Shown here: piece after piece, positions 1 to 8,744 of the stretch
How the letters are laid out: every line of letters begins with the position of its first letter
Numbering within the stretch: position 1 is the stretch's first letter
Source: Ruania alba
GTDB lineage: Bacteria > Actinomycetota > Actinomycetes > Actinomycetales > Beutenbergiaceae
Assembly: GCF_900105765.1 (NCBI RefSeq)
Contig: NZ_FNTX01000001.1
Span: 372,001 to 436,000 of the forward strand
Direction: 5' to 3'
Length of the DNA: 64,000 nucleotides
Notes under the pieces: model-generated
What the model was told of the DNA's origin: nothing
Seen by the model: the letters and a program-made list of their open reading frames with translations, nothing else
Databases searched by the model: none
Translations under genes and position numbers: made by a program

Positions 1-1266
1 GACGAACGCCCGGGTGACGGAGACGTACATGTAGTAGATGTAGAGCCACAGGCCGAGCCCCCAGAGGATCGACTGCCACCGGGTGGCCCGCGGTTCGCAC
101 GTCGCGCGGTAGATCGGTCCCCACATGGCGAACGGGGCGACGCTCATCAGGAAGAACAGCGCGAGCAGCCACCACGAGCTCGCCAGCCAGTTCACGACCC
201 CACCCGGTACCTGCAGGGTCCCGCTCACGGTGAGCACCGCCAGCGTCGGCCACAGGAACAGGCCGAGCATCTGGATGAACGGCAGCATCAGGTAGTACCC
301 GGACTCCAGGACTCCGCCGGAGGTGAAGTGTGGTGACCGCACGATCTGCGGCAGGTACTTGATGCACTGGATGTTTCCCTGCGACCACCGGGTGCGTTGG
401 GTGAACAGTCGCTTGAGGTCCGTCAGCCCCTCCTGGGAGACGTAGCTGTCGGCCACGAACCGGATCTCGTGGCCGGTGAGCAGCACATGCACACCGAGCT
501 CGAAATCCTCCAGCAGGGCGCCGTGCCACGGCCGCCCCGCCTGGGTGGCGATCGCGTCGAGCACCGTCAGGCGGGTGAACTGACCGTTGCCGCCCAGTCC
601 GACGCTGCGGGTCTGGGTGCGTAGGGCCTGCATCGCACAGATCGAGGTCCGGAACTCGATGTCCTGCATCCGCACCAGGTACCGGGATAGGGCGTTCGCG
701 GCCCGCCCCTTGCTCGGCCGGGGTCGGTGATCGTCGCGGTTGCGCATCTGTACCGAGATTTGTGCGGCACCCACGCGTGGGTCGCCGAAGACCTTCGTCC
801 CCGCGACGTGGTCCAGTGCGTCGCCCGCCATCTGTCCGTCCGCATCGACCACGCACACGATCACCCGGGTGCGGTCACAGCCGGCCGGAAGGAACGCGTT
901 CAGGCGGTGGTAGGCGGAGTTCAGCGCGTCTCCTTTTCCGGTGCGGGCGTGCGGACGGCGCCGCTGCACCAGGTGCACCATCGGGTCGGTCGCAGCCCGG
1001 GAGCGCACCACGTCCGCGGTGGCGTCGTCACTGTCGTCATCGATCACCCACACGTGTGCGCCGGCGAAGGTGGCGCGAAGGCGATCGATCGTGGCGCCGA
1101 TGACCACGTCCTCGTCCCGGCACGGAACGAACATGTGCCACTCGAACGCCTCCGCATCGCCGGGCTGGTCCGGCAGGCGGCGAAAGAAGGCCCGGGCGAT
1201 CGTGGCCAGGTAGGACAGGAACGTCACCACGATCACCAACGAGATGCCGATCAGGAGTGAACCCAT
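1..1266 (-). CDS. Family 2 membrane glycosyltransferase (3' end outside window)
   Basis: Reading the minus strand from ATG at 1266 gives 422 uninterrupted residues that run off the window. An N-terminal membrane helix (about residues 2-24) is followed by a GT-A domain with TGKGDALNSAY, VVDADGQM (DxD), a catalytic ED in LLEDFELG, and the QRTRW motif (QxxRW) of processive GT2 enzymes. Several C-terminal membrane helices follow. This is the PgaC/hyaluronan-synthase-like arrangement, so it probably polymerises or exports a surface polysaccharide; the sugar cannot be told. The upstream 50-residue gene overlaps it by one base (TGATG), so the two are translationally coupled. Confidence 0.88.
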   Translation of the reverse strand, partial: MGSLLIGISLVIVVTFLSYLATIARAFFRRLPDQPGDAEAFEWHMFVPCRDEDVVIGATIDRLRATFAGAHVWVIDDDSDDATADVVRSRAATDPMVHLVQRRRPHARTGKGDALNSAYHRLNAFLPAGCDRTRVIVCVVDADGQMAGDALDHVAGTKVFGDPRVGAAQISVQMRNRDDHRPRPSKGRAANALSRYLVRMQDIEFRTSICAMQALRTQTRSVGLGGNGQFTRLTVLDAIATQAGRPWHGALLEDFELGVHVLLTGHEIRFVADSYVSQEGLTDLKRLFTQRTRWSQGNIQCIKYLPQIVRSPHFTSGGVLESGYYLMLPFIQMLGLFLWPTLAVLTVSGTLQVPGGVVNWLASSWWLLALFFLMSVAPFAMWGPIYRATCEPRATRWQSILWGLGLWLYIYYMYVSVTRAFV

Positions 1267-1418
1267 CAGTGCTCGACCCGCTTCAGATGTGCGGTGCGGA
1301 CGAGCAGCAGACCGGCGATGATCACCACGAGCGCCACCAGCAGGTAGAACCCGGTGGCGACACCGGTGTAGGCGAGGGCGGCAGTTGCGCCGATCCCTGG
1401 CCCTCTGCTCGCGTACAT
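1266..1418 (-). CDS. 50-residue single-pass protein with LAYTG sorting-signal-like sequence
   Basis: A small reading frame from ATG at 1418 to TGA at 1266-1268, whose last base is the first base of the glycosyltransferase ATG. AAGGAG lies 12 nt upstream. The product is a short N-terminus (MYASRGPGIGATAA), then LAYTG, a hydrophobic stretch of about 20 residues, and the basic tail RTAHLKRVEH. That order (LAxTG, helix, positive tail) is what class E sortases recognise in Actinobacteria, but there is no signal peptide or mature domain in front of it. It may instead be a plain membrane-anchored partner of the glycosyltransferase. Function unknown. Confidence 0.7.
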   Translation of the reverse strand: MYASRGPGIGATAALAYTGVATGFYLLVALVVIIAGLLLVRTAHLKRVEH

Positions 1419-1516
1419 GAGCTGCTGTGTCTCCTTGCGTATCTAACGTCCACGGCCGGCGCCCTCGCCGACCAGTCCTTCGGTCAGCTCACGGTGGCAA
1501 GGCACCGACGACGTCG

Positions 1517-1566
1517 GGTCACCGCGCGGTCACCGGCACGCACACCCCGGTCACCGGGCGGTCAAC
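1517..1566. repeat. Phased direct heptamers GGTCACC (four copies)
   Basis: GGTCACC occurs at 1517-1523, 1528-1534 and 1549-1555, and GGTCAAC at 1560-1566. Offsets are 11, 21 and 11 bp, so all copies fall on nearly the same face of the helix. OmpR-type winged-helix activators, including SARP proteins and PhoP, bind such 11-bp-phased heptamers. The neighbouring SARP-like genes are the obvious candidates, by inference. Confidence 0.6.
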
Positions 1567-1633
1567 AACGGGTCGGCCACGCCGCCGGCACCGCCCGGCA
1601 GCACCTCGAACTGCCCCCTGCCCACTCGCCCCT

Positions 1634-1651
1634 GGTGACCCGGCGGTGACC
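1634..1651. promoter_or_regulatory. Opposite-strand pair of the same heptamer at the regulator promoter
   Basis: GGTGACC, the reverse complement of GGTCACC, occurs at 1634-1640 and 1645-1651, again exactly 11 bp apart. The second copy lies where the -35 box of the TACGCT -10 (1672-1677) would be. This is the usual place for an OmpR-type activator site and suggests autoregulation of the gene at 1776. Confidence 0.5.
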
Positions 1652-1775
1652 GAGGGAGCCAGCGGCCCGGCTACGCTGACGGCCGGCGACCGGCGCGGCG
1701 ATCGTGCCGATGACGATCCGTGGAGGGAGCAGGGGCCGGCTCAGCGAGCGTGCGAGTGAGTACCCCGGACAGCGA

Positions 1776-2456
1776 ATGGTGCGTATCGATGTGCTCGGCC
1801 CGCTCAGGGTCACCTCCGGGCGGCGGCCGGCCGACATCGGCGGACAGCGTGTGGAACTGCTCGCCTGGCTCGTGATGCACGCGAACCGCCCCCTTCCGAT
1901 CGGCGAGGTCTCGCGCATGCTCGGCGATGGCGCTCGCCACGGCACGGCCCCACAGGTCCGGATTCAGTTGCGCAGGTTGGCGGTCGCACTGCCCAACGGC
2001 GTGGTGCAGGTGGACGAGGCGACCGTCCGGCTGGTCCTTACTGAGGACGCCGTCGACGCGTCCCGGTTCTCCGCGCTGGCCGCCGCAGCGCGCCGCCATT
2101 GGCGGGAAGGAAGGCACGAGCGCGTCGCCGCGGACGTCGACGGTGCGCTGGCGTTGTGGCGTTCGGACCCATATCCGGAGCTTCTCCGGTACAGCGCCGC
2201 GATTCCGGAGATTCAGCGCCTGCGGCGCCTCCGGCTGGGGGTTCTGGAGATGCAGCAGGAGCTCGCCATGGATGATGGCGTGGACTTCACCACGGTGTCC
2301 ACGCTGCGCCACCTGATCGCTGCGCACCCCGAGAGACTGGGCTTCCGGTTGATGCTGGCGCGTGCTCTGCACCTGATGGACCGTCAGGTGGACGCGCTCG
2401 AGGTGCTGCGCCGGGCGTCCGCCGACCTCGGGGGCATCCGGCCTCACAACGACTGA
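1776..2456 (+). CDS. Small SARP-like regulator (winged helix plus BTAD)
   Basis: 226 residues from ATG 1776, chosen because the product then begins MVRIDVLGPLRV, the usual start of the SARP winged-helix domain; no good Shine-Dalgarno sequence is seen. Residues 1-85 resemble the OmpR-type DNA-binding domain and residues 90-220 the helical bacterial transcriptional activator domain (BTAD). It has no ATPase or TPR part, so it is like short activators of the DnrI/RedD type. It lies head-to-head with the glycosyltransferase operon and upstream of a much larger SARP-type gene, which points to a local regulatory pair. Confidence 0.72.
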   Translation: MVRIDVLGPLRVTSGRRPADIGGQRVELLAWLVMHANRPLPIGEVSRMLGDGARHGTAPQVRIQLRRLAVALPNGVVQVDEATVRLVLTEDAVDASRFSALAAAARRHWREGRHERVAADVDGALALWRSDPYPELLRYSAAIPEIQRLRRLRLGVLEMQQELAMDDGVDFTTVSTLRHLIAAHPERLGFRLMLARALHLMDRQVDALEVLRRASADLGGIRPHND

Positions 2457-2632
2457 CGGATCTGATCGTGCACCGTGACCCCCAGGTCGCTGATTTGTCC
2501 GTGATCGATACCGTCGAGCAGTCGCCGTGAGCGGCTCTGGGCCACCCGCCCGGACCGCCGATGGTGTGGCGTAGGTCACACTTGACGTAGCCCCTGCGCC
2601 TATACGCCCGACCAGTCCGGTGAGTAGGGTCG

Positions 2633-5600
2633 GTGTGCGTGGGCCACAGGGGGACGGGGGAGTTCGAGCGCGGACTCCCTGTGCCGCCCGGTGCAGCCTC
2701 GCCGGCTGCTGCCGCGCCTGTGCAGATCGGACTGTTGGACCGGCTCAGCGTGTGCGTGAACGGCGTCGACGTCACACCCCAGGGGCCGACCCAGCAGCGC
2801 CTGGTCATCGCTCTGGCGGTCGCCGCGCTCCATGAGCAGCGCCCATCGGTCGACGAGCTGGTCGACGCGGTCTACGGAGAGGAGCTGCCGCCCAGGCCCC
2901 GTCGGTCGGTGGCCACGTTGGTGTGGCGCCTCCGGAAAACATGGGGTACGGAAGCCATCTCCTCCGACCCGTACGGATACTGGCTGGTCGCGGCCTGGTG
3001 CAGCATCGACGTCCGTGAGTATGAGGGTCTGCTGCAGCGCGGGCACACCCTGGCCCGCGACGGCGACCGGACGGGTGCGGTCGCTGCGCTGACGCAGGCG
3101 CTGTCGACGTGGCCCAGCGCCGGCGAACCACGGGCCGCTCTACCGCCGGCCGAGGCCGAAAGGTTCACGGAGCTGCGCCTCGGAGCGATGGAGCGCCTCG
3201 GCGAGCTGCTGTCCGGTACCTCTCGGCGAGACGAAGCGATCAGGCTCCTTGAGCACGTCACGACCGAACGGCCCGCGTGGGAGCACAGCCAGGCACTGCT
3301 GATCGGCTGCTACCTCGACCTCGGCAACCGCGCCGACGCCAACCGCAGCTGTGACCGGGCACGACGGGCGCTGATCGATCAAGGCGTCGAACCAGGCCCG
3401 GAACTGTCCGGCATCATCGCACGCCTCGGCCGCGCCGAATCGGCCGAAGCACCATCAGCCGCCCGCCCCGTGGAGCCGGCCGGGCAGGTTCTGGAGCCGG
3501 AGCCACTGATCGGACGATCCCGCGACCTGGAGGCGGTCTCCGCTGCTGTGCGCACGGCGATCCAGAGCACGACACCCAGCGTCGTGGCGGTCAGCGGCGA
3601 GGCAGGTATCGGAAAGAGTGCCCTGGTGCGGGCTGTGCTCGCCAGGTTCGCCGAGGAAGGTGGGCCACGCGCGCTGACGCTGCAGTGCGATCCGCGCCGC
3701 ACCCTCCCGTACGCGGTGTTCGCCCCGCTGGCTCCGCCGGACGATCAGACCTCTCCGCTGAGCAGACTCCTCCGCGGAGACGCGCTGGCCGACCCCGCCG
3801 CCAGCATCGACCTGCTGCACACCGCGTTGTCCGAGCAGCTGCGCAGCATCGCCGACCCCACGGGGCTGGTGCTGGTGGTCGAAGACCTGCACTGGGCGCC
3901 GCCCGCCACCGTGGAGGCGGTCGCCGCGTTGTTGGGCGCCGCCCACACCAGTGCGCTCGCCGTGCTCATCACCACACGGACGCGCACGCTGCCAGACCAG
4001 CTGACCCGGTGGGTCCAGCAGCGGACCCGGCTCTCTGGCCTGAGCATCGACGCGGTGGCGCAGCTGATCGGAAGCGAGAACGATCCCGCCCTCGCGGTGG
4101 ACCTCCGGCGGCGTACGGGCGGCAACCCGCTGTACGTGCGCCAGCTCCACCAAACCGGACACATCGGTACCTCCGACCTGCCGGATGATCTGAAGGCAGC
4201 CATCGACGCCCACCTGCAGCTCATCCCCGACGAGGTGCTCGACACCCTCCGGGTCGCGTCCGCCGTCGGCGATACGTTCACTCTTGTCACCCTCGCGGCG
4301 CTGCCCGGCGAGATTCGCCAGGACCTGCCCACCTGGCGCGGCCAGCTGGCCACGGCGGCTAGCCACGGGCTGGTTCGAGCGGATCCGGGCGAACCGGGCA
4401 GGTACGACTTCGTGCACACCCTCATCCGGGAGCACCTGTACGACCAGATCGAGGCCGACCACCAGACCCGGATCCACGCCGCCATCGGCCGGGCGTTGCA
4501 GCGCCTGGCGCTCAGCCGGCCCTGCCCAGCGGACATTCTCGCCCACCACTACGTGCGCGGCTGGCCGGAGACCAGCACGGATGAGGTTGTGGACACCCTC
4601 ACGGCTGCGGCCCAAGCCGCCAGCGCACAATTGGACTTCACGCAGGCCGCCGCCCACTATCGGGCGGCGCTGGACCATCTGGCGATGGATCCGCAGCGCG
4701 AGCAGGACACCCGCACCGCCCAGTTGCTCGGTGCGGCCGCCGGGGCGTGTGCGGCAGCGGGCCAGTTGCACATGGCGAACGAGCTGTACCAGTCGCAGCT
4801 GCGGCTGGCAGATGCCACGGGGATGATCCGGTGGCGCCTGTTCGCTGCGCTCGGGATCCTGCGCACCCAGTACACCAGGCGGGTCGGCCCGGAGGTCACC
4901 GACCATCTGGTGGCAGCCGTGTCCGAGGCGTGCGCCAGCGGTGAGCTCGCCGCACTGCCTGAGCTCGTGGGTGAGGCGCTCGCGGCCATCCAGGTCTATC
5001 GGCCTGCTCGTGCCGCTGAGCTCCTCGACTCGACCTGCCAGATCGCCCCCGTGATGCGAGGAAGGTTCCGTCTGGAGGTCTGGGAGCATCAGGCGGTGCC
5101 GGACCAGCTGCTCACTGCCCGCGCGCTTGTCGAGGACGACACCGCCGATCCGATCGGCTCGTGGCTCCGGCTCTGGGTCAGCGAGGTTGCGGCCGGGATG
5201 CGCGCCATCGACGATCAGCCACCGTGTCCCGTGCCGCTCAACGATGCCGATGATCAGACCCGATTCGACCTCACCCAGTGGCGCATCACAACGATGATCG
5301 CCGCCGGAGACGTGGGGCGGGCATACCGGCTGATCGACGAGGCGCTTGCGGCGCCGCGACACCCGGACCCGGCGGAGAACGCCCGACGGGCGGCCAGCTT
5401 CTACGGGCAGCGAACGTACCTGGCGCTGCTCACCGGCGACCTCGACGCGGCGCAACAGTCGCCGTTGCTGGCCCACCCCACGTGGGCCAGCCGGCACCCG
5501 ATCATGAGGTACGTCGCCGCCTACCTGCCGGCGGTGGCGGGGGCGGCCTCGGCGCGCGAGTTGTGTGCCGACCTGGTCGAGGAGATCCGCGACGAGATCA

Positions 5601-5950
5601 TCCCCGACAGCGACATCGTGCCACGGCTGCTGCTCCTCGCCGGCACGTGCCGACGCACGGAGCATCGGGCGGGCCTGGAGGTCTGCCTGGAGCATCTGCA
5701 GCGGCACCGCGGCGAGCACGGCATCTTCCGATTCGGCCAATACTGGGGCAGTGCCGACGGTACGATCGGCGATCTGCACGTGGCCCTCGGAGATCTCGAG
5801 GCTGCAATCGAGGCCTACCAGTGCGCCATCGCCGGTTACGAGATCGTCCATGCATACCGTTACTTGCCGTCGGCACGGCGTGCGTTGGCGCGGACTCTCG
5901 AACGACTTGGCCGGCCGACGGCGTCCGGTCACCTGACCTCTGGGAGGTGA
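2633..5950 (+). CDS. Large SARP/AfsR-like regulator: winged helix, BTAD, STAND ATPase, TPR-like region
   Basis: 1105 residues from GTG 2633; GTG 2639 is also possible, and a TAGGGT -10 at 2625-2630 suggests almost no leader. Residues 25-115 form the winged-helix domain and 120-265 the BTAD. A STAND/AAA-type ATPase follows, with Walker A SGEAGIGKS near residue 320 and Walker B-like LVVEDLHWA near 412. The rest is helical and TPR-like with no C-terminal LuxR helix-turn-helix. Such proteins are ATP-dependent transcription activators. The C-terminus (PTASGHLTSGR) and the stop codon lie inside a 20-bp palindrome, so the native end may have been replaced. Confidence 0.83.
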   Translation: MCVGHRGTGEFERGLPVPPGAASPAAAAPVQIGLLDRLSVCVNGVDVTPQGPTQQRLVIALAVAALHEQRPSVDELVDAVYGEELPPRPRRSVATLVWRLRKTWGTEAISSDPYGYWLVAAWCSIDVREYEGLLQRGHTLARDGDRTGAVAALTQALSTWPSAGEPRAALPPAEAERFTELRLGAMERLGELLSGTSRRDEAIRLLEHVTTERPAWEHSQALLIGCYLDLGNRADANRSCDRARRALIDQGVEPGPELSGIIARLGRAESAEAPSAARPVEPAGQVLEPEPLIGRSRDLEAVSAAVRTAIQSTTPSVVAVSGEAGIGKSALVRAVLARFAEEGGPRALTLQCDPRRTLPYAVFAPLAPPDDQTSPLSRLLRGDALADPAASIDLLHTALSEQLRSIADPTGLVLVVEDLHWAPPATVEAVAALLGAAHTSALAVLITTRTRTLPDQLTRWVQQRTRLSGLSIDAVAQLIGSENDPALAVDLRRRTGGNPLYVRQLHQTGHIGTSDLPDDLKAAIDAHLQLIPDEVLDTLRVASAVGDTFTLVTLAALPGEIRQDLPTWRGQLATAASHGLVRADPGEPGRYDFVHTLIREHLYDQIEADHQTRIHAAIGRALQRLALSRPCPADILAHHYVRGWPETSTDEVVDTLTAAAQAASAQLDFTQAAAHYRAALDHLAMDPQREQDTRTAQLLGAAAGACAAAGQLHMANELYQSQLRLADATGMIRWRLFAALGILRTQYTRRVGPEVTDHLVAAVSEACASGELAALPELVGEALAAIQVYRPARAAELLDSTCQIAPVMRGRFRLEVWEHQAVPDQLLTARALVEDDTADPIGSWLRLWVSEVAAGMRAIDDQPPCPVPLNDADDQTRFDLTQWRITTMIAAGDVGRAYRLIDEALAAPRHPDPAENARRAASFYGQRTYLALLTGDLDAAQQSPLLAHPTWASRHPIMRYVAAYLPAVAGAASARELCADLVEEIRDEIIPDSDIVPRLLLLAGTCRRTEHRAGLEVCLEHLQRHRGEHGIFRFGQYWGSADGTIGDLHVALGDLEAAIEAYQCAIAGYEIVHAYRYLPSARRALARTLERLGRPTASGHLTSGR

Positions 5951-5964
5951 CCGGACGCCGTCGG
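5915..5964. terminator. Perfect 20-bp palindrome at the end of the regulator gene
   Basis: Left arm 5915-5934, 10-nt loop 5935-5944, right arm 5945-5964. The right arm is AGGTGACCGGACGCCGTCGG and pairs perfectly with the left. It spans the stop codon at 5948-5950 and sits between two converging genes, so it may stop transcription in both directions. The right arm recurs inside genes at 17171-17190 and, in shortened form, at 51761-51778, so it also belongs to a dispersed repeat family. Confidence 0.8.
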
Positions 5965-5974
5965 GGCTCAGCGC

Positions 5975-8521
5975 TCAGGATCGCCGTGACCGCTCCTGAG
6001 CGGTCAGTGCCCGCTGCATGTCGTCCAGCCCTTCGCGCACGTACCGCTTCGCGGCCGGGTTCGCCGATGATGTGGCCAGCCACTGGGTGACCCGGTCCAC
6101 CGCCTCAGCGGAGGCCAGGGGGAGCGGGAACATGTAGGTCAGCGCCGTCGAGGCCCGCTGCACGCCCTTGTCCTCCCAGATGCTCTCCGCCATGGTGAGG
6201 TACTTCTCCAGGTAGGGCGCCAGCAGGTCGGCCTGCCCGAGGGTGGCGAAGCCCAGGGCGGTCTGCCGCTGGGTCTCGTTGGCCACGTCGTCGCGTTCGA
6301 CGGCGTCCCGCCAGGCCTGGGCCTTGGCTGCAGCGTCGGGGCGGACAGCGCGCGCCATCCCCGCACGCTCCTGACCGGAGATCGTGTTGTCCCGCTCCAG
6401 TTCGGCAGCGATCTGCTCCTCACCGGCACGGCCAGTGCGGGTGAGCGCGGTCAGCAGTGCCCAGCGCAAGTCGGTGTCCACGGTCAGCCCGTCCAGCGCG
6501 GTCGATCCGTCCAGAAGAGCCGAGATCAGGTCCAGGCTGGCCGGAGTCTGCGCCGCACCGGCGAGGGCGCGAGCGAAGGCCAGCTGGTGGTCGCTGCCCG
6601 GTTCCGCGCCGGTGAGCAGGTCACGCAGCCCGGACTCCCAGGTCTCCCGCAGCCCGTCCCGCCGGGCCGGCTCGGTGTAGAGCTCGATCGCTGCGCGCAC
6701 CGACGCGGGCAACCGGCCGACGGCGGTGAGGTCGGTCTCGGTGCCGATCCCGGCCAGCACCAGGTCCACGAAGGTCGCCACCGGCATCTGCGCATCGCGG
6801 GTCATGTCCCACGCCGCGCCCCACAGCAGGGCCCGAGTGAGGGAGTCCGGGGAATCCTGGATGTGAGCGACCGCAGTGGCCAGAGATCGCTCGTCGAGGC
6901 GGATCTTGGCGTAGGTGAGGTCGCCGTCGTTGAGCAGCAGCAGGTCCGGCTGCGCCTCGCCCACTAGTTCCTCGATCACGGTGAGCTCGCCGCGTACGTC
7001 CACCTCGACCCGCTCCCGCAGAGTGAGGGCGCCGCCCGTCAGGTCGTACAGGCCGATGCCGATCCGGTGACGGCGCAGCGTGGGGAACTCTGATGCCGCA
7101 CCTTGGTGCACGGCGAAGGTCTCGTACGCTCCGCCGTCGGAGATCGTGAACTCGGGGGAGAGGACGTTCACCCCAGAGGTCTTCAACCACTCGTCCGCCC
7201 ACCCAGCCAGCTCACGACCGGAGGATGCCTCCAGCGCACGCAGCAGGTCCGCGAACTCGGTGTTGCCGAAGGCATGCTCGGTGAAGTAGGCGCGCAGGCC
7301 GGCGAGAAACTCCTCCAGACCCACCCAGGCCACCAGCTGCTTCAGCGTGGAGGCGCCCTTGGCGTAGGTGATCCCGTCGAAGTTGACCTCCACGGCCTCC
7401 AGGTCGTGGTTGTCCGCGGCGATCGGGTGCGTGGACGGCAGCTGGTCCTGCCGGTAGGCCCAGTTCTTCCGGGCATTGGTGAAGGCGGTCCACACCTCGG
7501 TGTACTCGGTGGCGCTGGCCATCGCGTGGTGCGAGGCCCACTCGGCGAAGGACTCGTTCAGCCACAGGTCGTCCCACCACTTCATGGTGACCAGATCGCC
7601 GAACCACATGTGCGCCATCTCGTGCAGGATAGTGTTCGCGCGCTGCTGGTAGAAGGAGTGGGTCTGCCGGGAGCGGGGCAGGTACTCGTCGCGGAAGGTG
7701 ACGGCGCCGGCGTTCTCCATCGCGCCCATGTTGTACTCCGGCACGTACAGCTGGTCGTACTTGCCGAAGGCGTAGGGGACGCCGAAGGTCTCCTCGAAGA
7801 AGGCGAAGCCCTGCTTGGTGACGTGCAGCAGCGTCTCGACGTCCAGGTGCTCGGCCAGGGACTGGCGGCAGTAGTGGCCGAGTGCAATGGCGCCGTTCGC
7901 GCCTTGGTAGGAGTCGAGCACCTCGTGGTACTCCCCGGCCACCAGAGCGGTGATGTACGTGGACATCCGCTCGGTGGTGGGGAAGGACCAGGTGGCGGTG
8001 CCCTCGGCGGCAGGCGCTGGCTCCGGCGTGGCGGCGTTGGAGATGACCCGCCACTGATCCGGAGCCGTGACGGTGAAGGTGAAGACCGACTTCAGATCGG
8101 GCTGCTCGAAGGTGGTGTACACCCGTCGGGCGTCGGGCACCTCGAACTGGGTGTAGGTGTAGACGCGCCCGTCGGCGGGGTCGACGAACCGGTGCAGTCC
8201 CTCACCGGTGCGGGAGTAGGGGAGCGTGGCCATCACGCGCAGCTCGTTCTGCGCTGCCAGGTCGCGCAGCAGGATCCGGGAGTCGGCGTAGACCTCGGCC
8301 GGGTCCAGGGCGGTGCCGTTCAGGGTGATCTCGTGGACCTCGGCGCCGACCAGGTCGGCGAAGGTGGCGGCGCCGGGCTGCGAGCAGGAGAACCGGATCA
8401 CGGTGGTGCTCGCGAAGTGGGTGTCCGAACCGGTCAGGTCCAGATCGATGGCGTAACTGTCGACGGAGAGGAGGGCGGCGCGGGTAGCGGCCTCGTCCCG
8501 GGTGAGGTTGGTTCCAGGCAT
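5975..8521 (-). CDS. pepN: Aminopeptidase N (M1 zinc metallopeptidase)
   Basis: 848 residues if started at ATG 8521 (MPGTNLTRDEAATRA), the usual start in actinobacterial PepN; ATG 8533 would add four residues. The substrate-binding GAMEN motif lies near residue 263. The zinc site is HEMAH at 300-304 with the third ligand in NESFAEW near 323. The C-terminal half is the helical ERAP1-like domain. It removes N-terminal residues from peptides in the cytoplasm. Length is normal for the family. It converges with the large regulator and is followed by that gene's palindrome. Confidence 0.95.
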   Translation of the reverse strand: MPGTNLTRDEAATRAALLSVDSYAIDLDLTGSDTHFASTTVIRFSCSQPGAATFADLVGAEVHEITLNGTALDPAEVYADSRILLRDLAAQNELRVMATLPYSRTGEGLHRFVDPADGRVYTYTQFEVPDARRVYTTFEQPDLKSVFTFTVTAPDQWRVISNAATPEPAPAAEGTATWSFPTTERMSTYITALVAGEYHEVLDSYQGANGAIALGHYCRQSLAEHLDVETLLHVTKQGFAFFEETFGVPYAFGKYDQLYVPEYNMGAMENAGAVTFRDEYLPRSRQTHSFYQQRANTILHEMAHMWFGDLVTMKWWDDLWLNESFAEWASHHAMASATEYTEVWTAFTNARKNWAYRQDQLPSTHPIAADNHDLEAVEVNFDGITYAKGASTLKQLVAWVGLEEFLAGLRAYFTEHAFGNTEFADLLRALEASSGRELAGWADEWLKTSGVNVLSPEFTISDGGAYETFAVHQGAASEFPTLRRHRIGIGLYDLTGGALTLRERVEVDVRGELTVIEELVGEAQPDLLLLNDGDLTYAKIRLDERSLATAVAHIQDSPDSLTRALLWGAAWDMTRDAQMPVATFVDLVLAGIGTETDLTAVGRLPASVRAAIELYTEPARRDGLRETWESGLRDLLTGAEPGSDHQLAFARALAGAAQTPASLDLISALLDGSTALDGLTVDTDLRWALLTALTRTGRAGEEQIAAELERDNTISGQERAGMARAVRPDAAAKAQAWRDAVERDDVANETQRQTALGFATLGQADLLAPYLEKYLTMAESIWEDKGVQRASTALTYMFPLPLASAEAVDRVTQWLATSSANPAAKRYVREGLDDMQRALTAQERSRRS

Positions 8522-8580
8522 GGTGGTGAGCATGCCATGCCGGACCGACAGGACTGAACCCTCAGGACGGGACCGGCCCG

Positions 8581-8713
8581 GGTAGGTGCCGCTCGTCGTC
8601 GGTGTCGTGAGCCGAAACCGACGACGGGTGGCATCTACCGGAGCCGGGCTGGTCGGTGGGTGCCGGTCGTCGTCGGTGTACTGGCAGCATGACGACAACG
8701 GATGGCACCTACC
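8581..8713. repeat. Two tandem copies of an imperfect palindrome (74-bp unit)
   Basis: Copy 1 has arms 8581-8603 and 8617-8639; copy 2 has arms 8655-8677 and 8691-8713. Each begins GGT(A/G)GGTGCC and contains CGTCGTCGGT, and each is roughly self-complementary. The copies start 74 bp apart. They fill most of the gap between pepN and the GNAT gene, both on the minus strand, and could act as terminator of the GNAT gene or as REP-like elements. Confidence 0.7.
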
Positions 8714-8744
8714 GGCCGGTGCTCGTCGCCGTACGGCCAGCGCC

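Larger units (their letters stand above)
1419..1775. promoter_or_regulatory. Divergent promoter region without a gene
   Basis: 357 bases between the divergent glycosyltransferase operon and the first SARP-type regulator. I see no credible gene. It holds two clusters of GGTCACC-type heptamers (listed separately), a possible -10 TTAGAT at 1441-1446 for the minus-strand operon, and a possible -10 TACGCT at 1672-1677 for the plus-strand gene. Neither -10 has a good -35 box, which would fit promoters that need an activator. Confidence 0.55.

Noticed and set aside
3455-5932. 825-codon open frame on the minus strand
   Set aside because: It is antisense to the SARP-type regulator and low in recognisable motifs; long shadow frames are normal at this GC content.
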